Origin: JBBRCX01 sp038204465
GTDB lineage: Bacteria > Planctomycetota > Phycisphaerae > Tepidisphaerales > Tepidisphaeraceae
Reading direction: 5' to 3'
Assembly: GCA_038204465.1 (NCBI GenBank)
Contig: JBBRCX010000011.1
Location: 1-61,834 of the forward strand
Length of the DNA stretch: 61,834 bases
Notes under the pieces: model-generated
What the model was told of the DNA's origin: nothing
What the model saw: only the letters and a program-made list of their open reading frames with translations
Databases searched by the model: none
Made by a program: the position numbers and the translations under genes
In this document: positions 8,032 through 16,295 of the stretch, piece by piece
Layout: the number at the start of each line of letters is the position of its first letter
Position numbering within the stretch: the first letter of the stretch is position 1

Positions 8032-9030
8032 GTGCTGATCGTCGACGCTCACCTCGATCTTTCCTACAACGCTCTGCAAGGCCGCCAGGTGCTGCGCCCC
8101 GCGGCAGAGCAGGCGCCCGACGATGAGGGCATCCCCACCGTCGGGCTGCCCGACCTCGTCGCCGGCGGGGTCGCTCTCATTGGTGCGACGATCTTCTGCC
8201 AGCCCGCGATCGCCGAGAAGCCCGGCTACCGCACTGCTGACGAGGCGCACGCCGCCGCCGAGGCCCAACTCGCCTGGTATCTTCAACAATGCGCCGCGGG
8301 CTCGATGCGGCTTGTAACCTCGCGTGATTCGCTTCCGCGCGAGCGCGACGTAGTCTCGCTCCCACAGAAGGCGATACTCCTCCTGGAAGGCGCCGACGCG
8401 CTTCGCTGCGTCGATGACCTCCAGGAATGGTTTGACCGCGGACTGCGCATCGTCGGCCTCGCCTGGAAGCGCACCCGCTATGCCGGCGGCACCGGCGAGC
8501 CCGGGCCGCTCACCGCGGACGGGATTGAGCTCGTTCGCGCCCTCGATCGCGTCGGGATCATCCACGACCTGTCCCATCTCGCGGAGGAGTCGTTCTGGCA
8601 ACTGCTGGAGATGAGCGATGGACCCGTCATGGCGTCGCATTCCAACTGCCGCGCGATCGTCCCCGGCGACCGCCAACTGTCCGATGAAATGATCCGCGCC
8701 ATCGCCCATCGCGGCGGCGTGATCGGGATGAACTTCTTCGATGCCTTCCTCCTGCCGCCGGAGCAGCGCGGGAAGCGCCGCGCGACGCTGGACGACCTCC
8801 TCCAGCACGTGCGCCACGGCTGCGATGTGGTCGGCGACGCGGCGCACGTGGGGCTTGGGACGGACATGGATGGCGGCCTGGGCCGCGAGGAGATCCCGGC
8901 CGAGATCCGCACTTCCGCCGACCTCCCGCGCATCGCACCAGCCCTCGAGGCCGCTGGCTTCAGTACCGACGACGTCAGCGGCATTCTGGGCGGCAACTGG
9001 CTCCGCTTTTTCGACCGCGCCCTGCCGTGA
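8032..9030 (+). CDS. membrane dipeptidase (renal dipeptidase, peptidase M19 family)
   Basis: This 332-residue protein starts at GTG 8032 with MLIVDAHLDLSYN, giving the H-x-D metal motif of M19. Further ligands lie in LLEGAD (bridging Glu), IIHDLSHLAEESFW, MASHSNCRAIVP (His) and GLGTDMDG. M19 enzymes hydrolyse dipeptides at a binuclear zinc centre, and some act on amide-linked small molecules. There is no signal peptide, so a cytoplasmic location is likely. It lies 56 bases after the deacetylase gene on the same strand and may share a transcript with it. Confidence 0.82.
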   Translation: MLIVDAHLDLSYNALQGRQVLRPAAEQAPDDEGIPTVGLPDLVAGGVALIGATIFCQPAIAEKPGYRTADEAHAAAEAQLAWYLQQCAAGSMRLVTSRDSLPRERDVVSLPQKAILLLEGADALRCVDDLQEWFDRGLRIVGLAWKRTRYAGGTGEPGPLTADGIELVRALDRVGIIHDLSHLAEESFWQLLEMSDGPVMASHSNCRAIVPGDRQLSDEMIRAIAHRGGVIGMNFFDAFLLPPEQRGKRRATLDDLLQHVRHGCDVVGDAAHVGLGTDMDGGLGREEIPAEIRTSADLPRIAPALEAAGFSTDDVSGILGGNWLRFFDRALP

Positions 9031-9065
9031 ATCCGCCGTTCGTGCAGCGTTGTTTCTCTCATTTT

Positions 9066-9093
9066 TTGGACCCGGAACGGAGCGGTATATACT
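9066..9093 (+). promoter_or_regulatory. sigma-70-type promoter for the small gene at 9203
   Basis: TTGGAC (9066-9071) and TATACT (9088-9093) are separated by 16 bases in an otherwise GC-rich area. It points toward the gene starting at 9203, giving a leader of about 100 bases. Confidence 0.5.
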
Positions 9094-9202
9094 GCATCCC
9101 GGTCAGGAATTTCGGAACAAGCGACGGCCGCTGCTCCCCGTGGTATAAGCCGCTCAGTTCAAATGGATGGCCGCAGTCCAACGACAGTGAGGGGAGGCTA
9201 CC

Positions 9203-9439
9203 GTGGTCTATCAAATGTGGACCGTCAAGCCGGAATATTTATCCGATCCGAAGTTCCCGGCCGCCTACGTCGTTCAAATCCAGGACCGAATCGTCATCGG
9301 CGCCGTCGGTCCCCTGCATCCCGAGGATTGCACCACATTCCAGCCGTCCCGGTGGCAGATTGAAAAGGGCAACCTGGCCCGCTGGCTCCACTCCAACCGC
9401 GCCGTTTTCGATGTCGAGTATCTGCACCCCGGCCCCTGA
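9203..9439 (+). CDS. small hypothetical protein
   Basis: This 78-residue product reads from GTG 9203, which has a strong ribosome site GAGGGGAGG six bases upstream; ATG 9215 is the alternative. The sequence MVYQMWTVKPEYLSDPKFPA and VVQIQDRIVIGAVGPLHPED looks like a compact soluble alpha/beta protein. I do not recognise a family. A good promoter, ribosome site and codon pattern support a real gene. Confidence 0.55.
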   Translation: MVYQMWTVKPEYLSDPKFPAAYVVQIQDRIVIGAVGPLHPEDCTTFQPSRWQIEKGNLARWLHSNRAVFDVEYLHPGP

Positions 9440-9489
9440 TACATCCTGCCCGCGCTCAAATTTCCGCAAGCGACTGGCATGGCCTTGCG

Positions 9490-9517
9490 AATATTTTCGG
9501 AAATGGTAAATATTTCC
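9490..9517. promoter_or_regulatory. AT-rich palindromic operator candidate upstream of the ROK regulator
   Basis: A perfect 7-base inverted repeat, AATATTT (9490-9496) and AAATATT (9508-9514), is overlapped by a second one, GGAAAT (9499-9504) and ATTTCC (9512-9517). The site lies 26-53 bases before the regulator's ATG. ROK repressors typically bind AT-rich palindromes, so autoregulation and control of the downstream operon is the simplest reading (inference). Confidence 0.5.
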
Positions 9518-9542
9518 CCCGGTCTCAGCGCACCCCGCTTCC

Positions 9543-10724
9543 ATGGACCCACGCGCCGACAATTTCTCCGAACGCTCGGTGGTCGAGTTGCTCACCCAGC
9601 GCGAGCAGGTCTCCGTCGCCGAGCTTGCCCAGCACCTGGAGCTTTCGCCTTCCACTGCCGTCGGCATCCTCACCCGCCTTCTGGACCGCGGGTCCGTCCG
9701 CCGCTGCAATGTCTCCGAAGGACGGCGCGGCCGCCCGACTTTTCGCTATGGACTTCGAATACCGGCCCCGCTGGCGGCCTTCCTCTTCGATGGGACCCAG
9801 CTCGCCGGCGCCGTCTTCGGCACCGACTTCGAGCCCCAGGCCCGCCGCGTGCTCCCCATCGCGCAGGTCAACACCCGAAAGCGCGCGGTGGAACTCGTGC
9901 GCGAAACGTTGCTCGCGCTCTGCGATGAAGCACGCGTCACGCCGCCCGATCTTTACGGCGTCGCCCTCTCCATCAATGCCGTGCGCACCCGCCGTTTCGT
10001 CTACGCGAGCTCTGTCATGAATTGGGTGGATGGAACGCTCGAGGGATTCTTCTCACAAGAACTGGCGATCCCCACCCGTCTGACGCGTCATCCGCAGCTC
10101 CTCGCGGAATACCGCCAGCTTCCTGAGCCGCGCCCGGCTTCCATGGTTTATCTCCACGCCGCCGACGGCGTCAGCGCGCACTGGTCCGCGTTTGGGAAGG
10201 CGGCGCGCGGCCACTCCAATCGCTCGGGCGAGCTCGGTCACGTAGTCGTGGATGCCGACGGGCCACTGTGCGGCTGCGGACGGCGCGGCTGTCTCGAAGC
10301 GTTCTGCAGCGGACCTTCCATCTATCGGCAAATGTTGCAAGCTGCCGGCGCAGCACGAACCCGCTCCGCGTTGGACGCCGCGCGCGCGACATCCCCCCGC
10401 GCTGCCATCGAGCAACTCTGGCAGACGTGGCAGGCCAAAGACCCCTTCGCACGAAAGATCATCGACCCCGTGCTCGACCGCCTCGCGTGGGGCCTGGGCC
10501 TGGCCGTCAACCTGATCGACCCGGAGCTTATCATCGCGGGCGGATATGTCCTGGCGAACAAGCCGGAGTGGATCGAGCAGGTCCAGCGCCGCGCCCAGCC
10601 ATGGATCCTTCATGCGGGCACCCGCTCCGTCGAGATCGTCCCCGGAGGGGCTTCTCTGGAAGATGAGTTGCGGGTCATCGCGTCGCAGTACCACGCGCGC
10701 GTGGGGCCGGCATCAAAGCGGTAG
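9543..10724 (+). CDS. ROK-family transcriptional regulator
   Basis: This 393-residue protein has an N-terminal winged helix-turn-helix (residues about 10-65, with VSVAELAQHLELSPSTAVGI) followed by a sugar-kinase-like ROK domain. The zinc-binding signature CGCGRRGCLEAFC is at residues 243-255, preceded by GELGHVVVDADG. The kinase active-site D-N-D type motif is not obvious, which fits a repressor rather than a glucokinase. ROK regulators sense sugars or their derivatives. It stands 18 bases before a packed ten-gene run on the same strand and is the natural candidate to control it, through the palindrome at 9490-9517. Confidence 0.82.
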   Translation: MDPRADNFSERSVVELLTQREQVSVAELAQHLELSPSTAVGILTRLLDRGSVRRCNVSEGRRGRPTFRYGLRIPAPLAAFLFDGTQLAGAVFGTDFEPQARRVLPIAQVNTRKRAVELVRETLLALCDEARVTPPDLYGVALSINAVRTRRFVYASSVMNWVDGTLEGFFSQELAIPTRLTRHPQLLAEYRQLPEPRPASMVYLHAADGVSAHWSAFGKAARGHSNRSGELGHVVVDADGPLCGCGRRGCLEAFCSGPSIYRQMLQAAGAARTRSALDAARATSPRAAIEQLWQTWQAKDPFARKIIDPVLDRLAWGLGLAVNLIDPELIIAGGYVLANKPEWIEQVQRRAQPWILHAGTRSVEIVPGGASLEDELRVIASQYHARVGPASKR

Positions 10725-10742
10725 AACCGAAAGGTAAAAACA

Positions 10743-11912
10743 ATGAACGTCCGACCGATCAAGCTGCTGGATACGCGCTTCAAAGACTTTCACAGCGGGA
10801 TGGTGCACTGGGACTACGAGGACTTCGTCGGCGATGCGCACCGCGACTGGAAGAAAGACTGGATCTCATTCGACAGCCTGCTGGCGGACGACGAACGCTC
10901 GACGATCTGGTGCGGCCTCACCAGCTTCGCCGGCGACATCTTCTATGCCTACGACCGCAAGAAGGGCAAATTCCGAGGGATGGACTTCCAGAAAGTCGGC
11001 GACCGCTACGACGCGAAATTCCACCGCGCGCTGCTCTTCGGCGCCGACGGCGAGATCTGGGCGGCGACTTCGCTCCTGCACGACATCGATCGCTACTGGG
11101 ACGCGCCAGGCGGCGCTATCGTTCGCTTTGATCCGCGCACCGACAAAACCGAGATCGTCGCCCGGCCCATGCCGCACCTGTACATCCAGGGCCTGACCAT
11201 CGATCGCGAGCGCGGAATTCTCTACGGCGTCACCCTCACCCCCGAGCGCGCGTTCCGCTACGACATCGCCACCGGCAAGGTGACCGATCTCGGCCCCACC
11301 GGCAGCGGTTTCCGCATGGCCCAGGGCGCGACGCTCGCGGTTGACCGCACCGGCGCCTGCTGGGGCACGTGGGGTCTCACCCGCGCCTGGCTCAGCACCC
11401 CGGCTCCCGATGAGATCCGCCTCTGGCGATATCATCCCGACCGCGGACGCATCGAGTACCTGAAGCACGGCCTCCCCCGCCTCCACGGTGCTGTCGGCAC
11501 CGCACTCGCCGACGAAGTCCACACCGGTCCGGACGGCGCCGTCTACATGGGCACCGGCGAAGGATTGCTCTGTCGCATCGACCCGGAATCGTACGAGGTC
11601 AAAGCCATCGCCAAGCCCGGTCCCGCCAGGCGGCTCGCCGCGCTCGCCAATGGCTCCGACGGAAAGCTCTACGGCACCGCCGGCAACGACGGGGCCGTCA
11701 TCTTTTTCTCCTACGATCCCCGCGACGGAAAGGTGGTCGATCACGGCATCGTCGCCGACCCGCAAAACAACGAGCGCGCCTGGCACATCCACAACCTCGC
11801 CATCTGCCGCGACGGCACCATCTACGCCGGCGAAAACGACAACCCCTACCGCAGCAGCTACCTCTATGAAATCACCGGCGTCTTTGACGCGCCGAAGGGA
11901 GCTGCCCGATGA
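10743..11912 (+). CDS. beta-propeller protein, SMP-30/WD40-like
   Basis: This 389-residue protein consists of repeated beta-propeller blades with the pattern 'DGxIYxGTxxxxxxxRYDPxTGK'. Examples are LFGADGEIWAATS, GAIVRFDPRTDKTEIV, ERGILYGVTL, PDGAVYMGTGEGLLCRID and RDGTIYAGENDNPY. There is no signal peptide, so it is probably cytoplasmic. Propellers of this kind can be lactonase-like enzymes or binding scaffolds; no catalytic set is obvious. Its stop overlaps the aminotransferase start by four bases. The minus-strand arm of this locus encodes a propeller fused to a transglutaminase-like domain (22527-24656), suggesting an equivalent role there. Confidence 0.6.
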   Translation: MNVRPIKLLDTRFKDFHSGMVHWDYEDFVGDAHRDWKKDWISFDSLLADDERSTIWCGLTSFAGDIFYAYDRKKGKFRGMDFQKVGDRYDAKFHRALLFGADGEIWAATSLLHDIDRYWDAPGGAIVRFDPRTDKTEIVARPMPHLYIQGLTIDRERGILYGVTLTPERAFRYDIATGKVTDLGPTGSGFRMAQGATLAVDRTGACWGTWGLTRAWLSTPAPDEIRLWRYHPDRGRIEYLKHGLPRLHGAVGTALADEVHTGPDGAVYMGTGEGLLCRIDPESYEVKAIAKPGPARRLAALANGSDGKLYGTAGNDGAVIFFSYDPRDGKVVDHGIVADPQNNERAWHIHNLAICRDGTIYAGENDNPYRSSYLYEITGVFDAPKGAAR

Positions 11913-13063
11913 AGACGCAGACCCGCAGCGTGCCCTTCGCTGCGCTGGGCGGCCTGTTCGAGCAGGACGACGTCGACGCGGCAAACCGCGTCACCGCCGC
12001 CGCTGCAGCCGAGGGTGGAAACTTCTTTCCCCTCCCGGAGGAGAACCAGTTCCAGGAAGCCTTCGCGCGCCACGAAGGGGCCGCCCACGCCGTCGCCGTC
12101 AACTCCTGCGGCACCGCCCTCGATCTGTGCATGATGTCGCTCGGCGTCGGGCCGGGCGATGAGGTCATCACCACTCCGCTCACCTTCGTCTGCACCGCAA
12201 CGTGCGCAACCGCACGCGGCGCGAAGGTCGTCTTCGCCGACATCGACCCACGGACCCTCTGTCTCGACCCGGCCAAAGCGCGGGCGAAGATCACCCCGCG
12301 AACCAGGGCGATCATCCCCGTCCACTTTGCCGGTCACGCGGCCGACGTCTGTGGCTTCGACGCCATCACCAAAGAATTCGGCATCCCCGTCATCTATGAC
12401 GCCGCCCACTCCGTCGGCGCGCGCTTCAAGGACCGCCCGATCGGCGGCCGCGGCAAGGCAAACTGCTACAGCTTTCAATCCAACAAGAACATCACCACGC
12501 TCGGCGAGGGCGGCGCGGTGACCACCGATGACCCCGAATTCGCCGAACAGGTCCGCCAGCGCAAGACCTTCGGCTATGTCTACGGCCCCAAACTCCGGGT
12601 CGTCACCGTCGGCTTCAACTATCGTATGACCAAGCCCCAACTCGCCGTCGGCGTCACGCAGATCGCCAAGGCCGACCGCATCAACCGCGCCAAGCGGGCG
12701 CGCATGCGGCGGATGAACGAGTTGCTGCAGGGCGTCGGAGGCCTCTGCATTCCCGCCGGCGTCGACGACGATCACGCCGCTCATCTATATGTTGTTCGAT
12801 TCGACTCCCGCCGGCTGAAATTCACCCGCGAGCAGTGGCAATCGCATCTGAAAACCAACTTCGGCATCGGCACCGCCGTCCATTATCCCGCGGTCTGGAC
12901 CTGGGAGGCCTTTCGCGACATCGATCACGACCGCAGCGGCTGCGACATCGCCGAGCGCGCCAGCACGGAAGTCCTCTCTCTCCCAATTTTCGCGACAACC
13001 ACCGATGAAGACCTGCAATACATCGCCGATTCAGTGAGGCAAAGCCTGCAAGACCTGAAATAG
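11909..13063 (+). CDS. DegT/DnrJ/EryC1/StrS-family PLP aminotransferase
   Basis: This 384-residue PLP enzyme transfers an amino group, usually from glutamate, to a keto-sugar or keto-cyclitol. Family marks are VNSCGTALDLCMMSLGVGPG, EVITTPLTFVCTA, VIYDAAHSVGARF (cofactor Asp164) and SFQSNKNITTLGEGGAV with the Schiff-base Lys193. All key residues are present. Its neighbours include a Gfo/Idh oxidoreductase (13121-14122), a combination used in amino-sugar and aminocyclitol biosynthesis, where the dehydrogenase makes the ketone and DegT aminates it. The ATG overlaps the preceding stop. Confidence 0.85.
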   Translation: MKTQTRSVPFAALGGLFEQDDVDAANRVTAAAAAEGGNFFPLPEENQFQEAFARHEGAAHAVAVNSCGTALDLCMMSLGVGPGDEVITTPLTFVCTATCATARGAKVVFADIDPRTLCLDPAKARAKITPRTRAIIPVHFAGHAADVCGFDAITKEFGIPVIYDAAHSVGARFKDRPIGGRGKANCYSFQSNKNITTLGEGGAVTTDDPEFAEQVRQRKTFGYVYGPKLRVVTVGFNYRMTKPQLAVGVTQIAKADRINRAKRARMRRMNELLQGVGGLCIPAGVDDDHAAHLYVVRFDSRRLKFTREQWQSHLKTNFGIGTAVHYPAVWTWEAFRDIDHDRSGCDIAERASTEVLSLPIFATTTDEDLQYIADSVRQSLQDLK

Positions 13064-13073
13064 CGCCACCGTG

Positions 13074-13094
13074 GCACGGGCGTCTCGCCCGTGC
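13074..13094 (+). repeat. dispersed hairpin repeat, copy 1
   Basis: A perfect 9-base stem GCACGGGCG / CGCCCGTGC with a 3-base TCT loop. It fills the only sizeable gap but one in an operon whose genes otherwise overlap. Two further copies lie at 21235 and 41612. Confidence 0.8.
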
Positions 13095-13120
13095 TGATGG
13101 CGCCCTCATCAACTTCGCCA

Positions 13121-14122
13121 ATGCCTTCCGCAGACTCCCATCTCGACTGGCTCCTCGTCGGCACCGGCGACATCGTCAACAAGCGCGTCGCCCCCGCGCT
13201 CGTCGCAGCGAACCACTCGCGGCTCCTGTGCGTCGTCGGCCAGATCGACCGCGCCCGCGCCATCGCCGCGCGCTTCAACGTTCCCGAGGCCAGCGACAAC
13301 CTTGAGCAAGCTCTGCGAACCACGAACGCGAACGCGGTCTATATCGCCACGCCGGTTGACCGTCATCGGGAAGAGGCCATCCACTCCCTGCAGGCCGGCA
13401 AGCACGTTCTGGTCGAAAAGCCCCTCGCCCTGAACGCCCAGGATGCCGCCGACATCGTGCAGGCGGCGCAGGCGGCCGGCCTTCGCGCCGGCTGCGCGTA
13501 TTACCGCCGCTTTTTCCCGCGCTTCGAACAGGCCCGCCAGATGCTGGCCGAGGGCGATTTCGGCAGGATCATCTCGATCGACACCTGCTACCACGGCTGG
13601 TTCAACCCACAACCGGACGACCCGAAAATCTGGCGCGTGCAGCACGAGAAGAGCGGCGGCGGCCCGCTCGCCGACATGGGCAGCCATGCGATCGATATTC
13701 TCATCGGCCTCTTCGGATTTCCCTCCAACGTCTTCGCGCATGTGCGCACGCTCGTGCAGCCTTACGAGGTGGAAGACACCGCCGCCGCCCTCATGCAGAC
13801 GTCCGATGGCGCCTCCATCACCGCCAGCTTCAGCTGGTGCAGCCAGACCTGGGCCCATCGATTCGAGATCGTCGGAGAAAAGGCCCGCCTGCGCTGGGAT
13901 CCTCACGATACGGGGAAGGTGATCAAGACCGTCGGCCGCGAGACGACCGAGCTCGATCTGCCGAACGCGCAGAACGTTCACCTCCCGCTCGTGCAGGACT
14001 TCATCGACGCCGTGCGGCAAAACCGCGAGCCGCGCGTCAGCGTCGCGGAAGCAGCCAAAACAAATCGCGTGATCGATGCCATCTATCAGAGCAGCCGCGA
14101 GCGGCGGGAGGTGGCGCCATGA
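13121..14122 (+). CDS. Gfo/Idh/MocA-family oxidoreductase
   Basis: This 333-residue NAD(P)-dependent dehydrogenase acts on sugars or cyclitols. The Rossmann glycine motif is LVGTGDIVNKR, the conserved E-K-P is in VEKPLALNAQDA, and the substrate-side motif is GGGPLADMGSHAIDIL. Start ATG 13121 is preferred over GTG 13091, because the upstream start would lie inside the dispersed hairpin repeat. It sits between the DegT aminotransferase and the nucleotidyltransferase-like gene, overlapping the latter by four bases. Two more family members lie on the opposite arm (24709-25782 and 25872-26861). Confidence 0.83.
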   Translation: MPSADSHLDWLLVGTGDIVNKRVAPALVAANHSRLLCVVGQIDRARAIAARFNVPEASDNLEQALRTTNANAVYIATPVDRHREEAIHSLQAGKHVLVEKPLALNAQDAADIVQAAQAAGLRAGCAYYRRFFPRFEQARQMLAEGDFGRIISIDTCYHGWFNPQPDDPKIWRVQHEKSGGGPLADMGSHAIDILIGLFGFPSNVFAHVRTLVQPYEVEDTAAALMQTSDGASITASFSWCSQTWAHRFEIVGEKARLRWDPHDTGKVIKTVGRETTELDLPNAQNVHLPLVQDFIDAVRQNREPRVSVAEAAKTNRVIDAIYQSSRERREVAP

Positions 14123-15387
14123 AGTTCGAGCCACCGCCTTCCAACGATTTCAAGCAGTTCATCGAAAGCTACTTCAGCCGCTGCCGCGCCGCCTGCCCGC
14201 GCCTGCTCGCGATCGCGGGAAAGTGGACGTTCGAGGACCTGATCCCGGGCCTCTCCGACTTCGACACACGCTTCATCGCCAGCGACGACACGACAGCCTC
14301 TGACTGGGCCGAGATGTCGCTCGCCATTGGGAAAGTGCACACCGACCTCGCCCGCGAGCGCCCCGACTGGGCCCGCAACCTCGAGCACCTGCCCGGCGTC
14401 AACCTTACGCTCAGCGAGATCACCGACGAGGATTACTACTACCCCGAGTTTCAGCAGTGGACGTTCTACGACGGCAACTCAGCCGCCCTGGCCACAATTC
14501 GAAACTATCTCGACTCGATTCCCTGGACCTACCGCGACGAAGCGTTCCACCTGCGAAAGTTCGCCGCCTACTTCGGTCCCTACCAGCGCGGGATCGACCC
14601 GGCGATCAACATCGGCAGGTGGGAGAACAAGTACCCGCTTCACAGCCGCTACATGCACTACTTCGCCCCGCCGGTGCAGAGCGCCGTCGCGCTGTTGCGC
14701 AGGCGGGCCGTGACGGGAAAGCTGGAGTCGCTCCGCGCTGCGCGGGAAATACTCCCAAATCCGCAGGTGATCGACGGGATTCTCGACGCACTCGAGCGGC
14801 ACTACGAGATCCCGGATGACTACCAGGAGCCGCGCCTGTCGGAGATTGAGTCGGAATTGCACCGCTATCTTCAGGATGCCTATGCGACCCTGCGCGATCA
14901 GGTGAGCCTCATCGAGATCGGGGAGCACGACGACCGCGATGCCGTGGCGGCAAAGGTGAAGCGGATGCCATCGGATCCAGCGGACGCCTTCCGCGAGGGC
15001 GTGAAGTTCGCCCGGCTCATGAAAGGGCGGCTGCTCTTCTATGCCGAGCCGATCGCCTGGTTCGACAGCATCTGGCTCATCCGCAACGAGCTCGGGCGCA
15101 TTGTCGCCAACTTTTATGAGAAGCCGCTCGCCGCCTATGGACAGATCCGTTATGGCCGGCCGGTGCCGGCGCGCGAAGTGCTCGATCGCCTGCGCGGCGA
15201 GCTGATTACCCCTGGCGACTGGCGCGACGTAATGGAATTCGTGCGCGTCGCCAGCACTCCTTTCAACGACGGCCTGGCGAAAGAGCGTGCTCGCCAGGTC
15301 GCCGAAGTTTTTGAGCCGGTACAGCGGCTCGTGGAAGCGCTCAGCCACGACCTGGCGCAGCGCGCACGTACACAAAGGGCCGGATGA
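14119..15387 (+). CDS. hypothetical protein with a possible nucleotidyltransferase-like motif
   Basis: This 422-residue soluble protein is mostly helical in its second half. Near residue 45 it has LIPGLSDFDTRFIASDD, reminiscent of the G-x-S-D-x-D motif of small nucleotidyltransferases such as aminoglycoside adenylyltransferases, although the canonical G-S pair is G-L-S here. The remainder (WTFYDGNSAALATIRNYLDS, KYPLHSRYMHYFAPP) matches nothing I can name. The start overlaps the previous stop (ATGA) and its own stop overlaps the next ATG, so it belongs to the operon. The nucleotidyltransferase reading is tentative. Confidence 0.5.
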   Translation: MKFEPPPSNDFKQFIESYFSRCRAACPRLLAIAGKWTFEDLIPGLSDFDTRFIASDDTTASDWAEMSLAIGKVHTDLARERPDWARNLEHLPGVNLTLSEITDEDYYYPEFQQWTFYDGNSAALATIRNYLDSIPWTYRDEAFHLRKFAAYFGPYQRGIDPAINIGRWENKYPLHSRYMHYFAPPVQSAVALLRRRAVTGKLESLRAAREILPNPQVIDGILDALERHYEIPDDYQEPRLSEIESELHRYLQDAYATLRDQVSLIEIGEHDDRDAVAAKVKRMPSDPADAFREGVKFARLMKGRLLFYAEPIAWFDSIWLIRNELGRIVANFYEKPLAAYGQIRYGRPVPAREVLDRLRGELITPGDWRDVMEFVRVASTPFNDGLAKERARQVAEVFEPVQRLVEALSHDLAQRARTQRAG

Positions 15388-16295
15388 TGAAACTTTTCTA
15401 CAACTACTCGATCGATTGCGAGCTCCCCCCGGACGATCTCTTCGACGGGCCCAAGACCTGGGATATCGCCGAGGCCTCCGCGCGCGGGTTTGTGGATCTG
15501 ATGGACGAGCTCGGCGCCCGTGAAGGGACGAGCCTCTTCGTCTATCCCGACGTCGCGAAGCACCAACACAAGCTTTATCGTGAGATGGCCGACGCAGGCA
15601 TCGAGGTGGCGCTTCATCTCAACGGCATGCGCTATTCGCGCATGCGCGAAAATCGCGCGTGGCTCGGCTCGCTCTCCTACGACAAGCAGAAGGAAGCCCT
15701 GCGCAACGCGAAGCAGGACCTCGAAGACGTGATCGGCCGGCCCGTGCTTGGCTACCGCGCCTGCTACGCCAGCGGCAACAACGACACGTTCCCAATCTGT
15801 GAAGAGCTGGGCTTCGTCTGGACCAGCACCTCGGCACGGCGGCGATATCGCGCAGACACCTTCGCGAATTGGTCCGGCAGCTGGGAATTCCCCTATCACC
15901 CCAACCCGCGCTGCCGGCTCATCCCCGGGACCATGAAGATTTTCGAAATGCCCGTCACCCGCAGCCTGCACACATTCCTGAATGACGACCGCAATATCCC
16001 CCTCGATGTGCGGGCGGAAACGCCTGTCTCGATCGCAGGCGAAGACCGAAAAGCCTTTCGCGATATCATCGAAGAGAATCTGGTCGAGATCGAGCGGAGG
16101 GAAATCCCCCTGCGGATGATCGCGGGCGCCAGCCATAACACCAATCCGTTCGGCCAGCGCGATTCATTCCAGTCGCAGAACGTACGATACTTCACTCGCT
16201 ATGCGAAGGAATTGATCGAGGCCCGCGGCTATGACTTCACGCCGGCCTCGTTCCTGCAGATGTTTGAGGAAGGCGAGCGGGTAGATTCATATTGA
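15384..16295 (+). CDS. polysaccharide deacetylase (NodB-like) family protein
   Basis: This 303-residue protein has the NodB homology layout. NYSIDCELPPDDLFD places the catalytic Asp pair region near the N-terminus, VALHLNGMRYSRMRE carries the metal-site His, VLGYRACYASGNNDT is motif 3 (usually G-x-R-x-P, here R-A-C), and a tryptophan/proline motif appears as GSWEFPYHP. C-terminal MIAGASHNTNPFG could supply the last His. Such enzymes remove N- or O-acetyl groups from sugars, or act on other C-N bonds. There is no signal peptide, so a cytoplasmic small-molecule substrate is more likely than cell-wall polymer. Start and stop overlap the neighbours by four bases. Confidence 0.65.
   Translation: MMKLFYNYSIDCELPPDDLFDGPKTWDIAEASARGFVDLMDELGAREGTSLFVYPDVAKHQHKLYREMADAGIEVALHLNGMRYSRMRENRAWLGSLSYDKQKEALRNAKQDLEDVIGRPVLGYRACYASGNNDTFPICEELGFVWTSTSARRRYRADTFANWSGSWEFPYHPNPRCRLIPGTMKIFEMPVTRSLHTFLNDDRNIPLDVRAETPVSIAGEDRKAFRDIIEENLVEIERREIPLRMIAGASHNTNPFGQRDSFQSQNVRYFTRYAKELIEARGYDFTPASFLQMFEEGERVDSY

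Noticed and set aside
13091..13120. Earlier GTG start for the Gfo/Idh gene at 13121
   Set aside because: It would begin inside the dispersed hairpin repeat and add residues unlike the family N-terminus.
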